A stretch of DNA of 64,000 nucleotides from Cordylochernes scorpioides (taxonomy: Eukaryota > Arthropoda > Arachnida > Pseudoscorpiones > Chernetidae). The notes beneath the pieces are model-generated. The model saw only the letters and a program-made list of their open reading frames with translations. It was not told the DNA's origin and did not search any database. A program made the translations under genes and the position numbers. Positions 52,702-62,116 of this stretch are shown here, in pieces; position 1 is the first letter of the stretch; each line of letters begins with the position of its first letter. The DNA is taken from positions 20,780,446 to 20,844,445 of the forward strand of contig CP092882.1 of NCBI GenBank assembly GCA_030710605.1. Direction: 5' to 3'.

Positions 52702-52943
52702 CTATCTAGTACCTTTTGAAAAGGTATCATCTCACCATATACAAGCCCACAATGTGACAGCTGTTGTTTGACACCTGTTGGTATCTGAGAGACTACCTCT
52801 TCAACAAATTTTGCTAAAACCAAGTTGATGTCTCCCAAATAGTACGGAAATTTTCTAGCTACACAATATATGTGTTCTTTTATAATAGCTATAACTTTGT
52901 CTTCATCCCCTCTCTCTATAAGTTTAATTAAAAATGACTTCAT
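52698..52943 (-). CDS. Uncharacterised small ORF
   Basis: 81 codons from an ATG: KSFLIKLIERGDEDKVIAII, then CVARKFPYYLGDINLVLAKF and a stop overlapping the next frame by ATGA. Mixed hydrophobic and charged helices, no signal peptide. The amino-acid balance is protein-like and differs from the AT-rich flanks. I recognise no family. It may be the start of a broken gene continued at 52447-52701. Confidence 0.3.
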   Translation of the reverse strand: MKSFLIKLIERGDEDKVIAIIKEHIYCVARKFPYYLGDINLVLAKFVEEVVSQIPTGVKQQLSHCGLVYGEMIPFQKVLDR

Positions 52944-53125
52944 AGAAACAATTTATTTCGATTAATTATCTTTTCTTTAAGAAATATAATACATTACATA
53001 TATATTAATAGGAAAAATTATTCAGAATGTGATTTTATTTTTATCTCGATATATTGATTGTTGAAAATAAAAATAAGTTGTTTTCAAACATATTCTATTC
53101 ATTAGAGTAATTCATGTTATATATA
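52944..53125. other. AT-rich flank of the Gypsy element
   Basis: Ends with TATA, which is also found just after the right LTR (61083-61086), a possible 4-bp target duplication. Confidence 0.6.
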
Positions 53126-53897
53126 TGTGATATCTTGGGACCTCTGGGACCAGTGTTACCTGATGCTAGACGAACCTCGATGTCAACTCTACCGTGCAGT
53201 CGTGGTGGAAGGCGACACAGCTGGGCCAAAGGTGAAATAAACAAACAGAGATTCCACTAAAAGCGTCTGACGTCAAGAAGGAATGGGATGAGGAGAGAGA
53301 GACTTTAGAGCAAGTGTTACCGTTGGGAGCCAAGCGAAGACTGCCTATTCTAGGTCTTCGATTTAACACCACGACCTTGCTTCTTTCTGATTGGCTGACC
53401 TATTTAGGTGATTCTTTCCTAATTGGTGGGACTTTTTCACGTGGCCGTAGGCTATTGGTTGACCTACTTAGGTGATGTCTTCTGTAATTGGCCTTGCGGC
53501 TTTCTTTGATTGAAAATACGTCCTGTCTTGGCCCGGAAATTGGGCGTCACTCTTAGATTTTATGGTTTCCTCGATATCAGATACGCCCTGTCCTGTCAGG
53601 AAGTATTGACTTGTAACTTATTTATAGTTGGGCTGGTTTTAAGCCTCTTTTGCTAGGCCTTGCTTCGACTTCTGTCCTAAACCTGATTTGTTTTAACCTT
53701 AACTTTCTCCTGTCTCTCTCCATTCCTTCTATCTGTACAGTTGCAATACTTTATTAGATTCTTACGCGGTACAGATTGATGTTAGTTGAGGTTTTCTATG
53801 TGCAGTACATAAGAAGTTATATACAGTCATGGGGTGGAACATGTGGTAGTGGATATCTAGACTATTTACAACAATTCCATGGTCTTAAATCATCACA
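53126..53897 (-). repeat. 3' LTR of the Gypsy element
   Basis: Starts TGTGATGATTTAAGACC on the minus strand and ends GATATCACA. Boundaries set by divergence from the right copy. Confidence 0.92.
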
Positions 53898-55842
53898 GAT
53901 GGCCCCGGATGTGAGAGGGTTCATATGGAGGGATTTAAGAGAGCGGAATAGGAAGACTGTTATTAAGGAAGTAATTTTTTAAAAATTAATTAAAGTGAGT
54001 TGGTATATAACATGGGGTTGATTTCTGTATACCCATAAGAGATAATAAAACATAAACAACTAATATTAAACATACAAGTAAAAATAAAAATATGAATAAA
54101 ATATTTAATAGGGAACATATAATGATTATAGGTAAAAATATAAATGATTGGATGGGTAAATCATGATCTTTTCGTGATGGGCGTTAGAAAGGGTTGAGGG
54201 GTTAGTTATTACTTGGTTGAGGCAAGGTCACTTTGACTCAAGTCCCAAACCATTTAATGTGCACGGCGCGGAAAACCTAGGCCATGTTTCACATGTAAAT
54301 TTAAGGACCGAATAAAGTTACAGTACCACAATCGAAAAGTAAGATAAGGGGATTGTTATGGGTTTTAGTAATTAGTCGTTAAGACGTACGCATGCAGGAT
54401 AAATGAGGGCGAAGATCAGTGACCAGAAATCAAAGTTTTAATTAGAGTCGTCAGGGGCTTAGCGAGAAAAAGAGTAAAATAAAAAATAAAAAAAATGGGC
54501 CAGCGTGTGGCATGAGAGTGCCCTGGAATAAAAAAAATATACAATTTGCACGTATCCAATCCAGAAGTTGGGAGAAGGTAAATCTGGGGGACGATGTGTC
54601 AAGATTGTTAATTACGAAATCAAAGTAGGTCAAGTCTAGCCTGCGAAGGAGTTAAAAGTTCCTGCGGAAAAGGAATGTTAGTAATTCTTAAGAAGTAACC
54701 TTTAAAGTGGTTGTTTAAGAGGTTATTGAAGATTGCCCTGTTTTTAGATCGTGATTTTTAGTTTGATTATAAAAGAATATATCATTGAGATATGAAATTG
54801 CGAAAGTAAGGCTTTGCATATAGCGTTAAAGGATTTGAAAAATCGAAAATAGAATTGCGAAGTTAAATGCAAAGTAATCTTTAAAAAAAAGTAAAAATAG
54901 TGATGATATGATACAAAGATTAACACACTACAGCAGTATATAAGGGGTAATAGAAAGTGAAAATATTAAATGAAAAAAAAATAATGAGCAATAATATACT
55001 CGATAGCATTGACATGGTAGCGGAAGGTGAAACAATGTAAATAACATCTAATTTATAAAGTGAGAAAAAATATAAAATGATAAATGCAAATTAGTGATAT
55101 AAACATGAAATATAAACTTGAGATTATTAGATATGATATGAAAGATAAAATATAAAGTTGATTATAAAATAGAGTCATGAAGCAAAAGTAAATAAGTTTT
55201 GGTAAAGAAAAATAATAAAAAAAAGACAATAATCTAAACTAATTGGTTGACGTAAAAAAAACAATTATAAGAGCTATATAATGATTATATAAAGGATATT
55301 AAAATGAAAAATTTTAAAAAAATGTTCATCGAGAAAGAAGAGCAAGTAAGATTATATATAGAAATTATATATCGTGAAAGAATGGAAAGTTGTAGGCCAA
55401 ATGTAATGTTCCTTTTTTTTTTTTTTTTTTTTTTTTAGGATGGGTGGAGAGAGCTTTAAATTGTCCTCGATCGATATCTTTGGTCTTGTTGGCCTAAGTT
55501 TTTCTAACTTATCGAATTTGTTTTATGTTTGACGTGACTCGTGGATCACATTGTTTCCAACTGTGAAACTCATCGAGTCCTAATGTTGTCGATTTTTTAA
55601 ACTTATGTGGGTGTGTGTGATTTTTGTAAGTAAAATGTTGTCTTTGGCACGCACTAATATTTAATTTAATAGGTGGCGAAAGTTCATTAGAGAACACGGG
55701 GTGGCGACGGATGTAACAAGATGTCGGTTGTTTGTTTGCTCGGGGGGGGGGGGGGGGGGCGAGGGGAAGCGAAGCTATTTTTAATGTGATTCCGGATTTA
55801 GGTCAAGGGGGGAGCGAGGGGGCTTGCTTGCTTTCTTTCAAC
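53898..55842 (-). other. Long non-coding stretch between pol and the 3' LTR
   Basis: 1.9 kb with no frame over about 70 codons on the element's strand. A T-run (about 55412-55437) and a G-run (about 55742-55759) lie in it. No envelope-like protein, signal peptide or transmembrane pattern is evident. Confidence 0.7.
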
Positions 55843-58800
55843 TTATTGGAAGATCTCTGCATTAAGGTGCAGAAAAGGCGCTGAGCAAGTCGGGGGTATA
55901 AGACGGGATTTCTGCGCGTCAAATATTGCGGGACATAAATGGCCGAATTCTTTCAAGTGGACATCAGGTGTTACGCGAGGTGTTGGAATTAGAGGCTGGG
56001 GCGCGAGGAATAAGATATCTTCTGTATAGTATTTAAGTTTGTTCACATGAACTGTATCATCTTCTTTATTTAGGGGTCGATTGGGTCTGTTAATTCGGAC
56101 TACGTTTGGGGATATTATTTCTATAATTGTAAACGGACCGGTGAAGTATGGTGCCAATTTTCCCGTATCGGGATGTTTATAATTTTTTACGAGGACTAGG
56201 TCACCAATCTCGAAATGCGGGGCTTGATGACCTTTATCATATCTTTGTTTGTCCCTTTCATGCTTAAGCTGTGTTCTGCTGGAGGCGAGTTGCCTAGCCT
56301 TCTGTACGTCGGGGAACGGGTTGTAATGATTTTTTAGTTCTGGTGGGATGCTATTAAACATCAAGAAGATCGGTGGGAAACCTGTGACGGTGTGCGGGGA
56401 TTGGTTATAGATTTGGACAACTTGTTTAATTAGTTTGGTCCAAGATGTCTTCGGGTTTTCGAGATAAAGTAACCTTAGTTTTCCAATGATGGTGGCGTTC
56501 AATCGTTCTATCAATCCGTTAGCTTGCGGATTGTTACTGGTGGTAAGCAGTGGTTGTATACCGCGAGATAGCAGAAATTTGCGGAATTTTTCGGAGGTGA
56601 ATGCGGGCGCTCTATCCGACAGTAGACGTTTTGGAGACCCTTGTTGTAGTACCTTTTTTAGGGTTTGGATGTACGTTAAGGTACTTGTAGATTTCGAGGG
56701 GAATGCCCAAGCGTACCTGGTCAAGTGATCCACTATAACATGGAGATACGTCTTGGAGTGTCCGTATTTCGAAAATCCGGCTATTGTATCTATTGATATT
56801 AAATCGAATGGCTGTTGTGGTGGGGGAATTTGTCCTAAGGTGCCATAAGGTTTACCTTTGGGTCTTTTGATGATTTGACAGGTATGACAGGAATTTACAA
56901 ATTTTTGTATGGACTTGGCCATACCTTTCCAGTAATACTGAGTAGAGATTAGGCGAGTCATTTGGGAGATACCGGGATGGTTGTATTCGCTGTGAACCTG
57001 GTTCATAAGCGAGTGTTGAAGAGCTTCGGGTATTATTATTCGATTTACACCTTTACGCTGTATGGTGTGTAGACCGTTGACGTCTACAGCGACACTGGAA
57101 TCTGTGATATTCGGTTGGTGTTTCTTAATAGTACGGGCACTGATAAATCCACAAAATGGATTGCGAGAAAGCAAATCGGCCTCGTGTTGCTGGGTTCCCT
57201 TGAGGTACTGTATTTCATAGTCGTAAGTGGATAGTCTTAAACTCCACCTAAAAAGTCGTCCTGACGGGTTTTTAATAGTTTTAAGCCATTGTAGGGCTTG
57301 GTGGTCGGAGTAGACAGTGAATTTGGTACCGGATAGATAGATGCGGAATTTTTCGATGCTTTCTACGATCGCTAAGCATTCTAACTCTGAAATGGTATAG
57401 TTGCGTTCGTGAGGACGTAGTGCTCTACTGTAATACTGTGTGGGATGAGTTTTTCCATCCGGATGTACTTGTTTGAGAATTCCTGCGATTCCCTGGGTGG
57501 AGGCGTCACAGTACAAGCGGCAGGGTAAGCCATCCTGATACAGATGTAATACGGGCTTACGTGTTAAGCTCTCCTTGAGAGCCGTGAATGCCTGTTGACA
57601 TTTGTCGTCCCATTGCCATTTAGTGTCCTTTTTAAGTAAATTGTTGAGTGGGGTTCTGAGACGGGCATAATTTGGTATAAACTTGTTATATACGTTGACG
57701 GCTCCTAAAAAGGACTGTAATGTTTTTTGGTTGAAGGGAGGTTTGATAGCGTTAATAATATCGAGGTTACGGGTCTGCGGTGTGTAAGTTCCGTTCTTAA
57801 CAGTGTATCCTAGAAATTCTATTGATGTCTTCAAAAATTCACATTTTTTATAGTTTAGTTTAATATTTTCCTGTTGGCAGATCTCCAGGAATTTTTCTAC
57901 GTGTTGAATATGCTCTTCTAAGGTATCCGAAAAGATAATAAAATCATCGAAATAGTGGGCTATGAAGTTTAACTTATATTTTTGGAATATTTGGTTTATT
58001 GCACGTTCAAAAATCTGTGGTGAGTTGCGCATCCCAAAAGGAAGCCTACAAAATTCGTATTGCCCGTCTAATGTCACGAAAGCTAAAAGGTGACGGGAAC
58101 TGGGATCTATTTCGACCTGCCAGTAGGCAGAAGATATGTCGGCTGAGGAGAAATATTTGGCGCGTGAGAGTTTGTCGAGTATATTCTCTATCAAGGGGAG
58201 AGGATGGACGTCTGGTGCAATGATTTCATTAATCCTACGATAGTCAACACAAAAGCGTTTTGATTTGTCACGTTTGGTGACAAGCGTAATAGGACTGGCA
58301 TAGGGAGATACTGAGGTTGTAATTATACCGTGTTCAAGCATGTGTTCGATCTGTGTTTGTATTTCAAGTTGGTCATTTAGGGGTACGCGATAAGGACGTA
58401 AGGCAATTACCTTGTCCGAAGTAGTATTGATTTTTACGGGAGGTATTTTAAGCTTAGGGACGTCGTATTTATTGGCGGCGAAAACGGATGTAAATTGATG
58501 CAGTACCTTGTGTAAATTATAGGGACAGTGACCTAGGTTACTTGTGTCCAAAGATATGCAAGAGGAGGACATAGAGGCGTTGAAAATAGGATCAGGAACA
58601 TTACATTGAGGCCAAATAAGAGTGTTGGAGTTCACCACGTGTGAGCAACCCGTTCCAGGAGGGGAAGATTTAGTAAATGAGACAGTTGTATTAACCTGTC
58701 CATGGGACACGTGTTGCTTGCACGAGGTGAATTTGTATAAGGTAGTTGGTAGAGGTACATTATCTTGATACAGGAGTAGCTGAGGACAGTTTATAATTAG

Positions 58801-59130
58801 TAGAAATCTTTTTATGGAGTTAAGGGATAATATGCCAAAAGGCAAGGGGGCATCTATAATATGGAGTTTTAGGTTCTGCGTTATGTTACCTATTTTTACG
58901 TTTAAAAAGATATAACCTATGGTGAAAATATTGTTAGCTATGGCATTAATAGTTAAGTTAAATGGGTGAACAGGTATTTTCTTTTGCAAATTGGTTTCTA
59001 TTATTTTAAAAGTATTCCGACTAATTATATCGATAGATGCTCCTGTATCAAGTAGTAGAGGAAGGTTTACATTATTGGGCAGTTCAGCTCGAACGAGCAA
59101 TTGTTCAACGAAAGTTATGTGAGGAGGAAC
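55843..59130 (-). CDS. Gypsy pol polyprotein
   Basis: Open from 59130; a TAG precedes it at 59131-59133. Near the N-terminus LLLDTGASIDII is the aspartic protease. Then reverse transcriptase with FCVDYRRINEII, FSSADISSAYWQVEI, CRLPFGMRNSPQIF and HYFDDFIIFSD; RNase H with LYCDASTQGIAGIL and SELECLAIV, VYSDHQALQWL; integrase with an HHCC finger (HPGISQMTRL...CHTCQ), DLISIDTIAGF, LLSDRAPAFTS and NPQANGLIERL (D, D, E); and a GPF module (FTGPFTIIEI). No ATG lies between 59130 and the protease; the frame overlaps gag by 26 nt, shifted +1. Confidence 0.92.
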   Translation of the reverse strand, partial: VPPHITFVEQLLVRAELPNNVNLPLLLDTGASIDIISRNTFKIIETNLQKKIPVHPFNLTINAIANNIFTIGYIFLNVKIGNITQNLKLHIIDAPLPFGILSLNSIKRFLLIINCPQLLLYQDNVPLPTTLYKFTSCKQHVSHGQVNTTVSFTKSSPPGTGCSHVVNSNTLIWPQCNVPDPIFNASMSSSCISLDTSNLGHCPYNLHKVLHQFTSVFAANKYDVPKLKIPPVKINTTSDKVIALRPYRVPLNDQLEIQTQIEHMLEHGIITTSVSPYASPITLVTKRDKSKRFCVDYRRINEIIAPDVHPLPLIENILDKLSRAKYFSSADISSAYWQVEIDPSSRHLLAFVTLDGQYEFCRLPFGMRNSPQIFERAINQIFQKYKLNFIAHYFDDFIIFSDTLEEHIQHVEKFLEICQQENIKLNYKKCEFLKTSIEFLGYTVKNGTYTPQTRNLDIINAIKPPFNQKTLQSFLGAVNVYNKFIPNYARLRTPLNNLLKKDTKWQWDDKCQQAFTALKESLTRKPVLHLYQDGLPCRLYCDASTQGIAGILKQVHPDGKTHPTQYYSRALRPHERNYTISELECLAIVESIEKFRIYLSGTKFTVYSDHQALQWLKTIKNPSGRLFRWSLRLSTYDYEIQYLKGTQQHEADLLSRNPFCGFISARTIKKHQPNITDSSVAVDVNGLHTIQRKGVNRIIIPEALQHSLMNQVHSEYNHPGISQMTRLISTQYYWKGMAKSIQKFVNSCHTCQIIKRPKGKPYGTLGQIPPPQQPFDLISIDTIAGFSKYGHSKTYLHVIVDHLTRYAWAFPSKSTSTLTYIQTLKKVLQQGSPKRLLSDRAPAFTSEKFRKFLLSRGIQPLLTTSNNPQANGLIERLNATIIGKLRLLYLENPKTSWTKLIKQVVQIYNQSPHTVTGFPPIFLMFNSIPPELKNHYNPFPDVQKARQLASSRTQLKHERDKQRYDKGHQAPHFEIGDLVLVKNYKHPDTGKLAPYFTGPFTIIEIISPNVVRINRPNRPLNKEDDTVHVNKLKYYTEDILFLAPQPLIPTPRVTPDVHLKEFGHLCPAIFDAQKSRLIPPTCSAPFLHLNAEIFQ

Positions 59131-60229
59131 CTACTGTTGTGCTGTCTTGGGCGTCGGAACAGGCCTGTTTTGGTGCCGTGGTCGAGGTACCTATGGGACA
59201 GCTAGGGTTCACTGCTTGCGCTGGGCTCGTGGTGTAGAGAGGATCAGGGGAGCGGGTAACATGCGCTCGCGTGTTGTTAACTTGGAAGGGTGCGGGAGAG
59301 GAGAACACAGTTCGGTCGTGCTGCGGATAAGTTGTGGCTCGGTACACAGGTCTTGGACGGCTCTGTGCAGGCCGTTTGGGACACTGGGCGTGCCAGTGCA
59401 TGGCGCCACAATACCTGCAGGATGAAGGTGGTGGATTGTCAGAGTAGTTGGGTCGCGCTGACCATGGTCGCGGAGCACTGTACCTCGGTGACGGTGCGAA
59501 GGAAGGGTTGGGCGTTGTTCTGGTCGTCTGTTGGCACACTTGCGACGCACTGTGGGTTCCTCTTACGCGCGATACTACACTATACCACGCTTGGAGGGTG
59601 TTCGGTTGCACGGCAGCGACAATGCGCTGATCAGCGACGGGTAACCCATCAGTCAGGGATTCTAAAAGGATTTTGTGGGGAAGGTTCAGCTGTAGGCCAC
59701 ACACCGTCTTTTTTTGATAATATTCCTCTAACGAGGAGCGATCTGTCAACTTAATGGCCAAGAATTGGGCAAATGACGCGTTTGTGGTTTCAGGAAAGAG
59801 GTCTATCAGGGCCTGCCTTGCGTCAACGTAATATAATTTGTCTAATTTTAGGCTGCGGAAGTAGTGCAGGGCCTTACCTTGTAGGAGGTTGGGAAGCCTT
59901 CTCAGTCGGTCGGTGTAGTGTAGTTGGGCCAGATCAGCTTGGGCGTCGTAGTTGTCGAAGAAGCTCTGCGCCTCGTACGAACCATCGTAACGCGATAGCT
60001 CCACATCCCGCGATAGTCCTGTCGCCGAGGAGAGCTGATATATCGTCCTGGCTAAACTCCCCAGGACATCTGACACCGGCGGCGGGGGTGTGACGTCTTC
60101 CTGGCCGGGGGGAACTTCCTGCGTCCTACCGAGGGTGTTTTCTTTCTTCGGAAAAGTGTTTTCGCCACTTTCGGAGTCGGGATCGGACTCCATGGGTTCC
60201 TTTGGATTCTCCTCTCTTCCCTGTTCCAT
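59105..60229 (-). CDS. Gypsy gag
   Basis: 374 codons from an ATG (60227-60229) to TGA (59105-59107). An acidic N-terminus (ESDPDSESGEN) is followed by a capsid-like core (YDGSYEAQSFFDNYDAQADL, LQGKALHYFRSL, FAQFLAIKL) and a nucleocapsid region with one knuckle CRYCGAMHWHAQCP. Its spacing is C-x2-C-x3-H-x4-C, or C-x2-C-x5-H-x2-C, not the usual C-x2-C-x4-H-x4-C. The tail is rich in P, S, T and R. Confidence 0.88.
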   Translation of the reverse strand: MEQGREENPKEPMESDPDSESGENTFPKKENTLGRTQEVPPGQEDVTPPPPVSDVLGSLARTIYQLSSATGLSRDVELSRYDGSYEAQSFFDNYDAQADLAQLHYTDRLRRLPNLLQGKALHYFRSLKLDKLYYVDARQALIDLFPETTNASFAQFLAIKLTDRSSLEEYYQKKTVCGLQLNLPHKILLESLTDGLPVADQRIVAAVQPNTLQAWYSVVSRVRGTHSASQVCQQTTRTTPNPSFAPSPRYSAPRPWSARPNYSDNPPPSSCRYCGAMHWHAQCPKRPAQSRPRPVYRATTYPQHDRTVFSSPAPFQVNNTRAHVTRSPDPLYTTSPAQAVNPSCPIGTSTTAPKQACSDAQDSTTVGSSSHNFR

Positions 60230-60310
60230 CTTTCTGTACAGACAGTGGTCTACTTGCTTACTTGTACCTTGGCGTCCACTATCCTGTCGACTCTTCGTTA
60301 CGGGGGAGTC

Positions 60311-61082
60311 TGTGATATCTTGGGACCTCTGGGACCAGTGTTACCTGATGCTAGACGAACCTCGATGTCAACTCTACCGTGCAGTCGTGGTGGAAGGCGA
60401 CACAGCTGGGCCAAAGGTGAAATAAACAAACAGAGATTCCACTAAAAGCGTCTGACGTCAAGAAGGAATGGGATGAGGAGAGAGAGACTTTAGAGCAAGT
60501 GTTACCGTTGGGAGCCAAGCGAAGACTGCCTATTCTAGGTCTTCGATTTAACACCACGACCTTGCTTCTTTCTGATTGGCTGACCTATTTAGGTGATTCT
60601 TTCCTAATTGGTGGGACTTTTTCACGTGGCCGTAGGCTATTGGTTGACCTACTTAGGTGATGTCTTCTGTAATTGGCCTTGCGGCTTTCTTTGATTGAAA
60701 ATACGTCCTGTCTTGGCCCGGAAATTGGGCGTCACTCTTAGATTTTATGGTTTCCTCGATATCAGATACGCCCTGTCCTGTCAGGAAGTATTGACTTGTA
60801 ACTTATTTATAGTTGGGCTGGTTTTAAGCCTCTTTTGCTAGGCCTTGCTTCGACTTCTGTCCTAAACCTGATTTGTTTTAACCTTAACTTTCTCCTGTCT
60901 CTCTCCATTCCTTCTATCTGTACAGTTGCAATACTTTATTAGATTCTTACGCGGTACAGATTGATGTTAGTTGAGGTTTTCTATGTGCAGTACATAAGAA
61001 GTTATATACAGTCATGGGGTGGAACATGTGGTAGTGGATATCTAGACTATTTACAACAATTCCATGGTCTTAAATCATCACA
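60311..61082 (-). repeat. 5' LTR of the Gypsy element
   Basis: Same length and, by eye, same sequence as 53126-53897. Confidence 0.92.
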
Positions 61083-61500
61083 TATATGTTGGAAAAAATT
61101 ATCAACACTTTAAATTATAAATCTTTCTTGATGCGTTTATTGAGATAAACATTTCTAGTACTACTGTAAACTGAACTTGATAAAAATCATTATGTGCCAA
61201 ACCAGTTATTAAATCCTATCAAAGATAAAACAAAAAATTGAGTTATGAGTATAATTAACCTGGCAATCTGACATATCAAAAGTTTGTTTCTGTGATCTAA
61301 ATTTGATCTTAATCCAGATAAAGAATAAAATATAAGATGTGTGGAAATTCTTTTGTTTTATTTAAGAAACATTTCACACTCTATTTAGATTCATGTTTTA
61401 GAATTAAGATGATTAATTTCAATGACTAAATTCATATTCTGATTCATCACATTTATATTTAAAGAAATTAGGATTTGAACAAATTTTGGCGATCTATGGC
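61083..61500. other. No recognisable gene
   Basis: AT-rich spacer between the two LTR elements; the BEL/Pao 3' LTR may end near its right side. Confidence 0.5.
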
Positions 61501-61879
61501 TACTATTGCGTTTTCACCGCCACTCTGTGTTGTGACGACGATCTAAATTCTATAGAGGGAGTCACTCACCTCTATTCTTGGTCGGCGGGGTTGAAGGTTC
61601 AAAATTAAGGCGTCGCTGTTTATAACACTATTAAAATATACGACGAAAACAGGAGGGAAAATTATATTTATTACAATTTAAGAAAATAAGTAAAGTATTA
61701 TTTAATTAATTATATATTTAAATGTTTACACTAAAAGAATCAGAGATCAGGGCAAATTCTCGTGTTCGAAAGTTGTTTACAGGTTCTTCTGTTATTGTTT
61801 TCTCATTTTTGCCGCTGCATCCCCGTAGCCGCTTCCGCCGGCCTCCCATTGGCTGCTTCGGACGCCTTCTTTTCCAACA
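61500..61879 (-). repeat. Probable 3' LTR of the BEL/Pao element
   Basis: Minus strand: purine-rich AGGTGGGAGAAA immediately followed by TGTTGGAAAAG. A polypurine tract then TG is the expected 3' LTR start. AATAAA lies further inside. The other boundary is a guess. Confidence 0.5.
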
Positions 61880-62051
61880 TTTCTCCCACCTTTGAGTTGG
61901 CGTCTCGACGACTCAAACATGGAAAGGAAAAGTTCAGTAGATCCAATCGGTTGGGTCTCTTGATGGGCCGTCCGTAACTTGACACAACATTCGGGATTTC
62001 AATGTGATGTTGCTCTTGTTGTGAAGTCAAAGGGTCCTCTTCAGTTGTCAA
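61803..62051 (-). pseudogene. Displaced C-terminal tail of BEL/Pao pol
   Basis: VVSSYGRPIKRPNRLDLL is the basic motif that usually closes BEL/Pao polyproteins. It lies in a different frame from the main pol frame, with stops between, so a frameshift or nonsense mutation separates them. The end overlaps the proposed LTR start. Confidence 0.55.
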
Positions 62052-62116
62052 TCGAACTTCTTGTGTGGGAGATCGCTCAGTTAGAGGGTCTCGACATCTT
62101 ATCTCGGGCGTTATCT

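Larger units (their letters stand above)
53126..61082 (-). mobile_element. Gypsy-type LTR retrotransposon, young
   Basis: 7957 bp, minus strand. Two 772-bp LTRs (TG...CA) in which I see no difference, gag, pol with protease, reverse transcriptase, RNase H and integrase, and TATA on both sides. Intact frames and matching LTRs indicate a recent insertion. I found no clear polypurine tract next to the 3' LTR, which is unusual, and could not match the primer site (GACTCCCCCGTAACG) to a tRNA. Confidence 0.92.

Noticed and set aside
53898-55842. Envelope gene of the Gypsy element
   Set aside because: No frame over about 70 codons and no signal or membrane segment on the element strand.
61762-61977. 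+ strand frame over the BEL/Pao tail
   Set aside because: Antisense of the displaced pol C-terminus and LTR.
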